Positions 18,198 to 25,971 of a stretch of 64,000 nt of DNA are shown here, one piece after another; position 1 is the stretch's first letter; every line of letters starts with the position of its first letter. The stretch is from Kribbella sp. VKM Ac-2568 (GTDB lineage Bacteria; Actinomycetota; Actinomycetes; Propionibacteriales; Kribbellaceae). Below the pieces are notes generated by a model. That model was not told the DNA's origin, ran no database searches, and was given only the letters and a program-made list of their open reading frames with translations. The stretch is from NCBI RefSeq assembly GCF_004345365.1, contig NZ_SLVF01000008.1, positions 310,001 through 374,000 on the forward strand, written 5' to 3'. Both the position numbers and the translations under genes were made by a program.

Positions 18198-18863
18198 CTA
18201 GCCGAGCCAGCCGGGACGAACCAGGCCGGTCTGGTAGGCGACGACGACGAGTTGGGCGCGGTCGCGGACGCCGAGCTTCACCATCGCGCGGCTGACGTGG
18301 GTCTTGGCCGTGGCCGGGCTGAGCACCAGGCGTTCGGCGATCTCGTCGTTGGACAGACCTTCGCCGACGAGCGCGACGATCTCCCGTTCACGCTCGGTCA
18401 GGACGTCGAGTTCCTTGCTGGCATGCGGCTGCCGGCTCCGCGTTGCGAACTCGGCGACCAGCCGGCGCGTCACCCCCGGCGAGAGCAGCGCGTCACCACG
18501 GGCGACCACCCGGACCGCCTGGAGCAGCTCGACCGGCTCGGTGTCCTTGACCAGGAACCCGCTCGCGCCGACCCGCAACGCCTCGAACACGTACTCGTCC
18601 AGGTCGAACGTCGTCAGGATCACCACGTGAACCTCAGAGAGCGCTTCCTCGGCACCGATCTGCCGAGTCGCCTCGAGCCCGTCGGTGCCCGGCATCCTGA
18701 TGTCCATCAGCACCACGTCCGGCTTCTCCGCGCGAGCCACCTCCACCGCGGCCGCCCCGTCGGACACCTCGCCGATCACGGTGATGTCGTCCTCCGCGTT
18801 CAGCAACGAGCGGAACCCAGCCCGCACCAACGCCTGATCGTCAGCCAACAACACCCGAATCAT
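18198..18863 (-). CDS. NarL/LuxR-family response regulator (first copy)
   Basis: Protein of 221 residues. The receiver domain has the acidic pair DD near residue 8, the phospho-acceptor Asp in DVVLMDIRMPGTDG near residue 54 and the switch Lys in GFLVKDTEPVELL near residue 104. The C-terminal LuxR HTH is LTEREREIVALVGEGLSNDE through AKTHVSRAMVKL. It is 25 bp from a second, clearly related regulator on the same strand. Its partner is presumably the histidine kinase at 19545-20696. Confidence 0.93.
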   Translation of the reverse strand: MIRVLLADDQALVRAGFRSLLNAEDDITVIGEVSDGAAAVEVARAEKPDVVLMDIRMPGTDGLEATRQIGAEEALSEVHVVILTTFDLDEYVFEALRVGASGFLVKDTEPVELLQAVRVVARGDALLSPGVTRRLVAEFATRSRQPHASKELDVLTEREREIVALVGEGLSNDEIAERLVLSPATAKTHVSRAMVKLGVRDRAQLVVVAYQTGLVRPGWLG

Positions 18864-18888
18864 GCGCCCACGCTAGAGCATCCCCCGG

Positions 18889-19548
18889 TCAGGCGAGCCC
18901 GGCGTCGTGGGCGAGGAGGGCTATTTGGGTGCGGTTGCCCAGTTCCAGTTTGGTGAGGATGTGGGAGATGTGGGCCTTGACGGTCGCCACGCTCATGTAG
19001 AGCTCGGTGGCGATCTGCGCGTTCGCTTTGCCCTGGGCAACGGCCAGCATGACGTCGTACTCGCGGGGGCTGAGGCGAGAGAGCGCTTCCTGGGCCTCGG
19101 TGTGGGAGTCCGCCTGGGTGGCCGCGCGATCCATCAGCCGCCGGGTGATCGCGGGAGACAGGATCGGGTCACCCGCAGCGACCCGGCGTACGGCTTCGAC
19201 GATCTGGGCCGGGGGAGTGTCCTTCAGCAGGAACCCGCTCGCGCCGGCCCGGAGCGCGTGGAGAACGTTCTCGTCGGTGTCGAACGTGGTCAGCACCACC
19301 ACCTCCGGCGGGTTCTTCCGCGCCCGGAGCCGCCGGGTCGCGACGATCCCGTCCACCCGCGGCATCCGGAGATCCATCAGCACCAGATCGGGGAAGTGGG
19401 CGTCGATCGCCGCGGGTACCTCGTCGCCGTCGGCCGCCTGGGCGACCACCGAGATCCCGTTCGCGCCGTCGAGCATCATCTCCAGACTCGCCCGGACCAG
19501 TGCGTCGTCGTCCACCACCAGGACCCGGATGGTCTCGCTGTCGCTCAT
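18889..19548 (-). CDS. NarL/LuxR-family response regulator (second copy)
   Basis: Protein of 219 residues. The receiver domain has DDD near residue 11, the phosphorylated Asp in DLVLMDLRMPRVDG and the Lys in GFLLKDTPPAQIV; the LuxR-type HTH near the C-terminus reads LSPREYDVMLAVAQGKANAQ through VKAHISHILTKL. ATG 19548 overlaps the kinase stop by 4 bp (ATGA), so this is the directly coupled partner of the kinase; a GTG at 19557 is the alternative start. It is similar to the adjacent regulator throughout, consistent with tandem duplication. Confidence 0.93.
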   Translation of the reverse strand: MSDSETIRVLVVDDDALVRASLEMMLDGANGISVVAQAADGDEVPAAIDAHFPDLVLMDLRMPRVDGIVATRRLRARKNPPEVVVLTTFDTDENVLHALRAGASGFLLKDTPPAQIVEAVRRVAAGDPILSPAITRRLMDRAATQADSHTEAQEALSRLSPREYDVMLAVAQGKANAQIATELYMSVATVKAHISHILTKLELGNRTQIALLAHDAGLA

Positions 19549-20696
19549 GCGGGCCACGGTAGCGAGGCGTGCAGCCGGAACCCGCCACCGGCCGCCCTTC
19601 CGTGGTCCAGCGTGCCGCCCGCGAGATGCACCCGCTCGGTCAGCCCGACTAGCCCGGTGCCGCTTCCCGGAGTGAGCGGTACGCCGTTGCCGCCCGGGTT
19701 GGTGAGCTCGATCTGCAGGGATTCACCCGGCCGCCCCTGCACCACCAGCGTGACCGGATACCCCGCCGCATGCTTCCTGGCGTTCGTCAGCCCCTCCTGG
19801 ACCACCCGGTACGCCGTACGCCCAGTTGCTGGTGGCAACGAACTCGGATCCGCGACGGTCTCGTCGTACCGGATCTCGGCGCCGGCGTCTCTGGACTCCG
19901 CGACGAGTTCCCGCAGGTCGCCGAAGGTGGGTTGCGGGCGGCCCCCGGGCAGTTCGTCGATCTCGGTGTCGCGCAGGACGCTGATCACCTCGCGCAGTTC
20001 GTCGAGCGCCTGGTGGACCCCGGTGCGGATCACGCCGGCGGCCTTGGCGAGCTTCTCGGGGGAGGAGTCGGGCCGGTACTCCAGCGCACCGGCGTACGTC
20101 GCGAGCAGGGACAACCGGTGCGCGAGTACGTCGTGCATCTCGCGCGCCATCTTCGTCCGCTCGAGCGTGCGTGCCTCCGCGACCCGTCGGCCTTGCTCGG
20201 CCTCGGCGCGAAGAGCGCGATCTCGGAGCGAGTTGACCAGTGCACGCCGGGCCTGGATCCACTGGCCCCAGCCGAGCAGCGCTGCGTGGACCGCGAGGTC
20301 GAGGACCGCGAACCAGAGCAGGCTGAGGCCGTTGATCGGCCGGACGATCTCCTGGACCAGGTGGCCGGCGACACCCGCGAGCGCGACCAGCGCGGCCACC
20401 CGCAATGGACGCCGCTGGGCGACGGTCAAAGTGCCGACCGTGGACGGCGGCGTGGCGGCGGGGGAGAGCATGGCGAGCGCGGCCAGGACCAGCGCGATCG
20501 GGACCGGGCGACGTCCGAGCAGCGGAATGAGCCCACAGGCGACCACCCCCACCACGATGTCCAGCACCAGCCAGCCGACGCCGGGCGTGCTCGTGTGCCG
20601 CCCGACGATCGTCAGCGCCGAGAGCGTTCCGATCGCGCCGACGGCGAGCACGTTCGCCGTGCGCTGGTGCGGCGGCGGGCTGCAGATCTCTTCCAT
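19545..20696 (-). CDS. Sensor histidine kinase (HisKA_3 type)
   Basis: Membrane kinase of 383 residues. The N-terminal ~145 residues contain four to five hydrophobic helices with short loops and no large extracellular domain, suggesting sensing in or at the membrane. The dimerisation/phospho-acceptor helix is ERTKMAREMHDVLAHRLSLL (His near residue 190) and the ATP-binding lid is GTGLVGLTERVHLAGGT near the C-terminus. ATG 20696 is preferred over an upstream ATG at 20741. It is coupled to the response regulator by a 4-bp overlap. The signal is unknown; control of the downstream ABC exporter is inferred. Confidence 0.9.
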   Translation of the reverse strand: MEEICSPPPHQRTANVLAVGAIGTLSALTIVGRHTSTPGVGWLVLDIVVGVVACGLIPLLGRRPVPIALVLAALAMLSPAATPPSTVGTLTVAQRRPLRVAALVALAGVAGHLVQEIVRPINGLSLLWFAVLDLAVHAALLGWGQWIQARRALVNSLRDRALRAEAEQGRRVAEARTLERTKMAREMHDVLAHRLSLLATYAGALEYRPDSSPEKLAKAAGVIRTGVHQALDELREVISVLRDTEIDELPGGRPQPTFGDLRELVAESRDAGAEIRYDETVADPSSLPPATGRTAYRVVQEGLTNARKHAAGYPVTLVVQGRPGESLQIELTNPGGNGVPLTPGSGTGLVGLTERVHLAGGTLDHGRAAGGGFRLHASLPWPA

Positions 20697-20860
20697 GGCG
20701 CAGAGGCTAGGCCGCGGCCGGGCTCGATCGCCACCGACCAAAGTCGATACCCCGCAGACTTCCGGCCGGGTCGCCGCAGCCTCGCGGCCGATGCCCCGAG
20801 GACGCGCTCTCTTGAATCCTGGGGCTCATCCAAACAACGGCCACAGTGGAAGGACCCACC

Positions 20861-21334
20861 ATGAGCACCACGAACAACACTTTCCCGAGTACTTCCGAGG
20901 GCGCTCTCCAGGGACCCACTCGGGTCGCAGGTCGCAGTAGGCTGGCTGTAGTCGGGGTCACGGTGGCGGCAGCACTCGCAGTCTGGGCGGTGCTGTCACC
21001 ACTGGCGGGAATCGATCTTCAGGCCAGGCAGGGCTCGACGATGCAGATCGGCGCCGTGTCGGTTCTCTTCGCCTCGGCAGCGATGGCCTTCGCCGGCTGG
21101 GGGTTGCTCGCGATCCTCGAACACAACACCGTCAACGCTCGCAAGGCGTGGACAGTGGTCGCGGTGATCGCCTGCGTCACCTCGCTGGGGAGCCCGATCT
21201 TCGGCGGCATCGGCGTCGGTGCCAAGCTCGGCCTGGCCTCCCTGCACCTCGTCGTAGGCGCTGGCACCATTTTCGGCCTCCGCCGCACAGCCCTCTCCGT
21301 CTCAGCCCGATGCAACGCCGTGGACTGTGAGTGA
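20861..21334 (+). CDS. DUF6069-like four-helix membrane protein
   Basis: Small membrane protein of 157 residues with a hydrophilic Ser/Thr-rich N-terminal ~30 residues and four hydrophobic helices at about residues 32-52, 66-85, 93-112 and 120-142. The pattern and length match the DUF6069 family, whose function is not known. ATG 20861 follows GTGGAAGGACC. It is divergent from the histidine kinase and is followed 18 bp later by a methyltransferase gene. Confidence 0.75.
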   Translation: MSTTNNTFPSTSEGALQGPTRVAGRSRLAVVGVTVAAALAVWAVLSPLAGIDLQARQGSTMQIGAVSVLFASAAMAFAGWGLLAILEHNTVNARKAWTVVAVIACVTSLGSPIFGGIGVGAKLGLASLHLVVGAGTIFGLRRTALSVSARCNAVDCE

Positions 21335-21352
21335 GATAGGGAGATGGTACGG

Positions 21353-21961
21353 ATGGATGCGAGGTCTTGGGAGGAGGCGGGGCGGATGAGTGGCTGGGCG
21401 GCGTACGACGCGAAGAAGCGGGAGCTGGTCGGCGGGCTGAGCGGGACGGTGCTCGAGTTGGGTGCGGGCAAGGGCGCCAACTTCGGGATGCTGGGCAAGG
21501 GTGTCGACTGGATCGGTCTCGAGCCGCACGCCGCGAGCCGCCGCACGCTGGGAACCACGGCAGCCGCCTGGGCTGCTCGGACCGGTGGGAGTTACCGGGT
21601 CCTCGACACCGAGGCCGAGCAGATTCCGTTGCCCTCAGCAAGCGTTGACGCGGTGCTGTCGACGGTCGTCCTCTGCTCGGTGCACGACCTCGGCGGAGTA
21701 CTGACCGAAGTACGGCGGGTGCTTCGTCCGGGTGGGCGCTTCGTCTTCTTCGAGCACGTCGGCGCGGCTCGTGGGAGCTGGGTTCGTCGCCTGCAGGGCC
21801 TCATCAGGCCGATCACCCGCACTTTCGACAAGGGCTGCGATCCCACCCGCCAGACGGACGACGCCATCCACGCGACCGGCTTCACCACCGTCACCCTCGA
21901 CCGCTACACCCTGCCCGGCCTCGTCCCCATCCCGTACATCGCCGGCACCGCACACCTCTAG
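21353..21961 (+). CDS. Class I SAM-dependent methyltransferase
   Basis: Protein of about 202 residues with a Methyltransf_11-type fold: motif I VLELGAGKGANFGML near residue 33, a GLEPH acidic-loop equivalent, DTEAEQIPLPSASVDAVLST for motif II/III and RVLRPGGRFVFFEHVG for motif IV. It resembles the phospholipid/menaquinone methyltransferase-like small enzymes. ATG 21353 has GGGAG at a better distance than ATG 21344. The substrate is unknown. It converges on the FadR-type regulator with only 4 bp between the stops. Confidence 0.86.
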   Translation: MDARSWEEAGRMSGWAAYDAKKRELVGGLSGTVLELGAGKGANFGMLGKGVDWIGLEPHAASRRTLGTTAAAWAARTGGSYRVLDTEAEQIPLPSASVDAVLSTVVLCSVHDLGGVLTEVRRVLRPGGRFVFFEHVGAARGSWVRRLQGLIRPITRTFDKGCDPTRQTDDAIHATGFTTVTLDRYTLPGLVPIPYIAGTAHL

Positions 21962-21965
21962 TTGC

Positions 21966-22682
21966 TCAGGAGGTGGAGAGGCGGGCGGCCAGGTAGAAGC
22001 CTTCTATGTGGTCGGTGATCAGGTTGGCGGCCTTGGTGGGCTGGCCGGCGCGGATGGCGGCGACGATGGCTCGGTGTTCCTCGCGGAGCCCGTGGGCGGT
22101 GGCGTCCCAGTCGGCGAGGTTGGGGACGGCGGCGAGGACGTAGCTGTGGATGGCGGTCCGCAGTGACGACATCACCGCCGCGATCAGCACGTTGCCGGCC
22201 AGCGCCGACAAAGCGACATGGAACTCCGCATCCAGCAGATGGAACTCCTCCGGCGTCAACCCAGCCGCATCCATCCGATCCAGCAGTTCCTCGGCGACCG
22301 TCAGCCCGTCGTCGGCCTGGTCCGCAGCCTCGCCGGCGCGGTTCTGGGCTGCTTGGCGGGCGGTCCAGGACTCGAGCAAGATGCGGGTCTGGACGATGTC
22401 GCCCATCGGCAAGTGGTTCGTGGCCAGGTGTAGGCGGAGAAGCGCTGTCAGGGGAGAGGCGGGTTCGGCGACGATCACGGCGCCTGCTTCGGGGCCGGAG
22501 CCGGTGGAGGTGCGGACGACGCCCATCGCCTCGAGCACCCGGACCGCCTCGCGGACCGAGGGCCGGCTGATCCCGAGCTGCTCCGCCAGCGTGCGCTCGC
22601 CGGGCAGCCGCTCGCCGAGCCGGAGTCTGCCCGCCGCCAGATCGGCCTCGACCCGGCTCAGCACCAGCTCGTAGTTCTTCAC
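21966..22682 (-). CDS. FadR-subfamily GntR regulator (LldR-like)
   Basis: Regulator of 238 residues. The N-terminal GntR winged helix reads LGERLPGERTLAEQLGISRP through SVREAVRVLEAMGVV, followed by the all-helical FCD domain from about residue 95 with candidate metal/ligand residues in DAEFHVALSALAGN and EEHRAIVAAIRAG. I chose GTG 22682 (VKNYELVLSRVE) because the longer ORF would run through the palindromic operator. It is divergent from lldD, and two FadR-type sites lie in between. By analogy with LldR it should repress lldD until L-lactate binds. Confidence 0.9.
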   Translation of the reverse strand: MKNYELVLSRVEADLAAGRLRLGERLPGERTLAEQLGISRPSVREAVRVLEAMGVVRTSTGSGPEAGAVIVAEPASPLTALLRLHLATNHLPMGDIVQTRILLESWTARQAAQNRAGEAADQADDGLTVAEELLDRMDAAGLTPEEFHLLDAEFHVALSALAGNVLIAAVMSSLRTAIHSYVLAAVPNLADWDATAHGLREEHRAIVAAIRAGQPTKAANLITDHIEGFYLAARLSTS

Positions 22683-22699
22683 ATCGGCGAGTGTAGCCC

Positions 22700-22737
22700 T
22701 GTGGTCGGACCACAGACTATGCTGTGGTCCGACCACA
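22700..22737. promoter_or_regulatory. Double FadR/LldR-type operator between regulator and lldD
   Basis: Two 15-bp palindromes, TGTGGTCGGACCACA at 22700-22714 and TGTGGTCCGACCACA at 22723-22737, separated by 8 nt. Each is a perfect 7-bp inverted repeat around one centre base, and the pair is itself an inverted repeat. Both contain TGGTCSGACCA, which fits the TNGTNNNACNA consensus known for FadR-subfamily GntR regulators. The spacer contains TATG, possibly part of a -10 element. Confidence 0.85.
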
Positions 22738-22762
22738 CCGCCGACTGCCTGAGAGAAGTCCC

Positions 22763-23980
22763 ATGACTGATCGCCAGATGCCTCGCTGGTCCGAGCTCAA
22801 GCCGTTGCTGCGGCCCAAGCCGGTCACCCTGAACGCGACCGACCGCCGCCTGGAGAAGGCGCTCACCATCGCGGATCTGCGTGCCATCGCCAAGCGCCGT
22901 ACGCCGAGATCGGTGTTCGACTACACCGACGGCGCGGCGGAGTCGGAGATCAGCCTGGCCCGCGCCCGCCGGTTGTTCGCCGAGATGGAGCTGCAGCCGT
23001 CGATCCTGCGCAACGTCGCCGAGATCGACCTGAGCACCACCATCCTCGGCAAGCGCTCGGAACTGCCGTTCGCGTTCGCGCCGACCGGGTTCACCCGGAT
23101 GATGAACCACGAGGGCGAGAGCGCGGTCGTGAAGGTCGCGCAGAGGATCGGCATCCCGTACTCGCTGTCCACCATGGGCACTACCTCGATCGAGGACGTC
23201 GCGGCGGCCGCGCCGAATGCGCGGAAGTGGTTCCAGCTGTACGTGTGGAACGACCGCCACGCCGGCGAGGACCTGGTGAAGCGGTCGGCCGCCGCCGGGT
23301 ACGAGGCATTGATGCTGACTGTGGACGTACCCGTCGCCGGGGCGCGGCTGCGCGACGTACGGAACGGGTTCACCATCCCGCCGTCGCTGACGGTCAAGAC
23401 GGTGCTCGACGCTTCACTCCACCCGGCGTGGTGGGCCAATCTGCTGACGACCCGGCCGCTGACGTTCGCCTCGCTGTCGAGCTGGGGCGGGACCGTCGCG
23501 GAGCTGCTGAACCAGCTGTTCGATCCGACCATGACCATCGAAGACCTCAACTGGTTGCGGTCGATCTGGGACGGGCCGCTGATCGTGAAGGGCATCCAGA
23601 CGGTCGAGGACGCGCGCCGCGTGGTCGACGCCGGTGCCGACGCGATCGTGCTGTCGAACCACGGCGGTCGCCAGCTCGACCGCGCTCCCACACCGCTGCG
23701 GATCCTGCCGGAGGTGAGGAAGGCCGTGGGTACCGACGCCGAGGTGTACCTCGACACGGGCATCATGAGCGGCGCCGACATCGTCGCGGGACTCGCGCTC
23801 GGAGCGGACGCATGCCTGGTCGGCCGGGCCTACCTCTACGGACTCATGGCCGGCGGCGAGCGCGGTGTCGCGCGCGCGGCCGAAATCCTGACCACCGAGG
23901 TACGTCGGACCATGGCGCTCCTGGGCGTCCCCAGCGTCGCCGAGCTCAACTCGTCGCACGTCCGCCTGCCAACCAACTAG
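22763..23980 (+). CDS. lldD: FMN-dependent L-lactate dehydrogenase / alpha-hydroxy-acid oxidising enzyme
   Basis: Protein of 405 residues that oxidises L-lactate (or a similar 2-hydroxy acid) to the keto acid through FMN. Visible motifs: the substrate-site Tyr in RSVFDYTDGAAESE, FAPTGFTRMM, YSLSTMGTTSIEDVA, the FMN-binding KGIQTVEDARR, the catalytic His in LSNHGGRQLDRAPTP and the phosphate-binding DTGIMSGADIVAGLALGA. Length and motif set match LldD. ATG 22763 is 26 bp after the double operator. Repression by the divergent FadR-type protein is inferred. Confidence 0.93.
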   Translation: MTDRQMPRWSELKPLLRPKPVTLNATDRRLEKALTIADLRAIAKRRTPRSVFDYTDGAAESEISLARARRLFAEMELQPSILRNVAEIDLSTTILGKRSELPFAFAPTGFTRMMNHEGESAVVKVAQRIGIPYSLSTMGTTSIEDVAAAAPNARKWFQLYVWNDRHAGEDLVKRSAAAGYEALMLTVDVPVAGARLRDVRNGFTIPPSLTVKTVLDASLHPAWWANLLTTRPLTFASLSSWGGTVAELLNQLFDPTMTIEDLNWLRSIWDGPLIVKGIQTVEDARRVVDAGADAIVLSNHGGRQLDRAPTPLRILPEVRKAVGTDAEVYLDTGIMSGADIVAGLALGADACLVGRAYLYGLMAGGERGVARAAEILTTEVRRTMALLGVPSVAELNSSHVRLPTN

Positions 23981-24017
23981 TACTGCGTACGCCGCTTCCG
24001 CTGGGCGGTCAGGTGTG

Positions 24018-24084
24018 GGCCGGGGCCACCCGACGATCGGGTTCACCTCGACCGAGGTCCGCGACTTCGACGGCGAGACCTTCA
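24018..24084 (+). pseudogene. yceI-family gene, left remnant
   Basis: In frame with position 24081 the strand reads GHPTIGFTSTEVRDFDGETF, the central part of a YceI-family lipocalin-like protein. It stops at the left end of the IS element. The other part resumes at 25974 with SLIGELTLHGVTRTVQL, so the two halves join as DGETF-SLIGEL. The first ~75 residues expected of a YceI protein are missing upstream, where only about 40 bp separate this fragment from lldD. The gene was therefore both 5'-truncated and interrupted. Confidence 0.75.
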
Positions 24085-24100
24085 GTGCCTGTTCCTGAAC
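24085..24100 (+). repeat. Left terminal inverted repeat of the IS
   Basis: GTGCCTGTTCCTGAAC. It matches the outer repeat at 25956-25971 over all 16 bp but the inner right repeat at 25076-25088 over only 13 bp. Confidence 0.85.
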
Positions 24101-24271
24101 TGGATTCATGATCGGCGGGTCGTGGGTGGGTATGGCGGAAACTCCTGGTAGGTCGATCGGTGTCGAATCGCCGGTCCGCCAGGAGTTCCGTTGCTATCGT
24201 GCCGTATCCCCGGGCAGGAGTCTGTCCCGCAGGTGTCATGTTGTCGTCTCGCGTCGGTTCATCACTACGGC

Positions 24272-25075
24272 GTGGCTCGCCCGCGTCGGTATCCGTAGGA
24301 CACCACCGATGCGCAGTGGCAGCTCATCGATTCTTTGCTGCCCGATCCGGCGTGGCTTGGCGTCCACGGCGGCCGGCCGGAGCGGCACTGCCGCCGTCAG
24401 ATCGTGGACGCGATCTTCTACCTGGTCGACAACGGCATCAAGTGGCGGGCGATGCCGGTCGACTTTCCGCCGTGGTCCACGGTCTACAACTTCTTCGCCA
24501 CCTGGGCGGCCGCCGGCGTGACCATCGACCTGCTCGACGCGCTGCGGGAACGAGTCCGTATCGCCGAGGGGCGCACGGCCACCCCGACCGCAGCAGTCAT
24601 CGACTCCCAGTCCGTACGCGCTGCCGAGACGGTCTGGCGTTCCAGCCGCGGCGGGGACGCGGCGAAGAAGGTCAACGGACGTAAACGCCATCTCGCTGTC
24701 GACACCATGGGCCTGCTGATCTGTGTCCTCGTCACCGCGGCCAACATTCAGGACCGCGACGGCGCCCGGCCGCTGCTGACCCGACTCGCCACGGTCAGCC
24801 ACCGCATCCGGCTCGTGTGGGCAGACTCCGGCTACGCCGGCGCCCTGAGCGACTGGGCCCGCGACACCGTCAACGTCGCCGTACAAATCGTCAAACGCAC
24901 CGAGCGACATCGCTTCGTCGTGCTACCCCGCCGTTGGGTGGTCGAACGAACCCTGGCATGGATCACCCGACATCGCCGATGCGCCCGCGACTACGAAGGA
25001 CTGCCCGCACACCACGAAGCCATGGTCTGCTGGGCCATGATCCGCATCACCAGCCAGCGACTCGCCCACCACTAA
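24272..25075 (+). pseudogene. IS5-family transposase with an early in-frame stop
   Basis: The full-length frame begins at GTG 24272 (VARPRRYP) and meets TAG at 24296-24298, where homologues continue with a D-A-Q-W motif; here DTTDAQWQLIDSLLPDP follows the stop. From there the frame is intact to 25075. It contains the DDE catalytic core: Asp in AAVIDSQSVRA, the KVNGRKRHLAVDT block, Asp in RLVWADSGYAG and Glu in WVVERTLAWITRHRR. A TTG at 24335 could restart translation and give 246 residues lacking only the first ~20. Activity is doubtful but not excluded. Confidence 0.82.
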
Positions 25076-25088
25076 CAGGAACAGGCAC
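25076..25088 (-). repeat. Right (inner) terminal inverted repeat of the IS
   Basis: CAGGAACAGGCAC, the perfect 13-bp complement of the left end, immediately followed by TCA. Confidence 0.85.
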
Positions 25089-25089
25089 T

Positions 25090-25266
25090 CAGCGCGACGA
25101 CTACACCGTCCTGCTGTTTCGCGCCTCGCGGCTGGGCCGAGCCGGTCGAGTTCATGTATCACTGCAGCACTAAGTGGGCCATCGTCCTGATGAGCCTCGA
25201 GGATCTGGTCGAGACCGGCACGGCGCGCCGGCGCAGGACGACGTCCGGATCAGCGACTGGCACTGA
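25090..25266 (+). pseudogene. 3' remnant of an SRPBCC/AHSA1-family gene, two frameshifts
   Basis: Three frames must be joined to read the protein: QRDDYTVLLF, then WAEPVEFMYHCSTKWAIVLM through SLEDLVETGTA, then PAQDDVRISDWH and a TGA at 25264-25266. This is the C-terminus of an AHSA1/SRPBCC-domain protein; the HCSTKW segment and final DW are typical. One shift lies near 25137 and one near 25230. The remnant begins exactly where the IS ends, so its 5' part was lost at the transposition junction. Confidence 0.65.
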
Positions 25267-25269
25267 CGA

Positions 25270-25908
25270 TCAGCGGGACGCCACCTCGGCGTCCCAGTAC
25301 GGGGGCAGGTCGGCCGGTTCCCACGACGGATCGGGACGGAAATCCGTGTACCGGCCGTCGAACGGGAACCGGCCGGCCTCGATGTCGCCGATGATGCGCT
25401 CGCCAGCGGCGCGGATGCGGTCCGCCTCGACCGCCGTCCAGTACGCCGGATGATCGACACGCTCGACCACCTCGTCCTCGTCCTTCCAGGACCAGCTGCG
25501 ATCGCGCGCGACCACGATGTCGAGCGCGTGATCGAGGATGTCGGTCCCGGCCGACCAGCGGCGCACCGGGGACTCCAGGTTCACGTACCAGCCTTCGAAC
25601 CGCATCTCCAGGTCGAAGAACCACCACACCGAATGGTCGGCCTCGGGTTCGGTGCGGATCAGCACGTGCCGGCCTTCCCAGCGCCGCGGCCAGAGCATGG
25701 ACGGCGTACGGTCCCGCTCCGCCAGCGACATCTTCCGGATCGACGCGCCGTCCCGAGTGCCGCGCAGCATGCAGTCCGATCCGGACGCAGTCCAGGTGAG
25801 CAGCGCCTCCGCGTCGTCGCGCACGACCCGCGCGGTCTCCACCGCGGCGATCATCCCGTTGCGGTGGACGTCGCGGCGGGCGATCGATCGACCAGGAGCG
25901 AAGATCAT
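25270..25908 (-). CDS. DUF402 domain protein
   Basis: Protein of 212 residues matching the DUF402/FomD-like beta-barrel family, with members reported as nucleoside-diphosphate or -triphosphate phosphatases. Conserved features are WWFFDLEMRFEGWYVNLESP with its Trp/Tyr/Asn core, and TDILDHALDIVV followed by the WKDEDEV acidic cluster that can bind a metal. ATG 25908 has no clear ribosome-binding site. It lies inside the nested mobile unit, 47 bp from the outer terminal repeat, and is intact, so it looks like a passenger gene. Confidence 0.8.
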   Translation of the reverse strand: MIFAPGRSIARRDVHRNGMIAAVETARVVRDDAEALLTWTASGSDCMLRGTRDGASIRKMSLAERDRTPSMLWPRRWEGRHVLIRTEPEADHSVWWFFDLEMRFEGWYVNLESPVRRWSAGTDILDHALDIVVARDRSWSWKDEDEVVERVDHPAYWTAVEADRIRAAGERIIGDIEAGRFPFDGRYTDFRPDPSWEPADLPPYWDAEVASR

Positions 25909-25955
25909 CGGGCCATGGTACGGCCGTCTGGGCCACGCCGCAGCCCGGCCATGAG

Positions 25956-25971
25956 GTTCAGGAACAGGCAC
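25956..25971 (-). repeat. Outer terminal inverted repeat (third copy of the IS end)
   Basis: GTTCAGGAACAGGCAC, the perfect 16-bp complement of the left IS end at 24085-24100, followed by TCA and then yceI sequence. Confidence 0.85.

Larger units (their letters stand above)
24085..25088 (+). mobile_element. IS5-family insertion sequence, 1004 bp
   Basis: Bounded by a 13-bp perfect inverted repeat, GTGCCTGTTCCTG at 24085-24097 and its complement at 25076-25088. TCA stands at both outer edges (24082-24084, 25089-25091). Length, a single DDE transposase and a 3-bp TNA-type duplication fit the IS5 family. The left flank is yceI and the right flank is an SRPBCC-family remnant, so the sequences outside this inner unit do not belong together. 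Confidence 0.85.
24085..25971. mobile_element. Larger nested unit: IS5-type element plus passenger DNA up to a third terminal repeat
   Basis: The left terminal repeat GTGCCTGTTCCTGAAC (24085-24100) has a perfect 16-bp inverted partner at 25956-25971, and both outer edges are flanked by TCA (24082-24084 and 25972-25974). Removing 24085-25974 restores the yceI reading frame. The passenger between the inner IS end (25088) and this outer end holds a decayed SRPBCC gene and a DUF402 gene. The outer boundary therefore behaves as the real insertion boundary in yceI. Confidence 0.7.

Noticed and set aside
25089..25955. Second full IS copy at the right boundary
   Set aside because: Only the 16-bp terminal repeat matches; the sequence inward of it is the DUF402 gene and its leader, not transposase.
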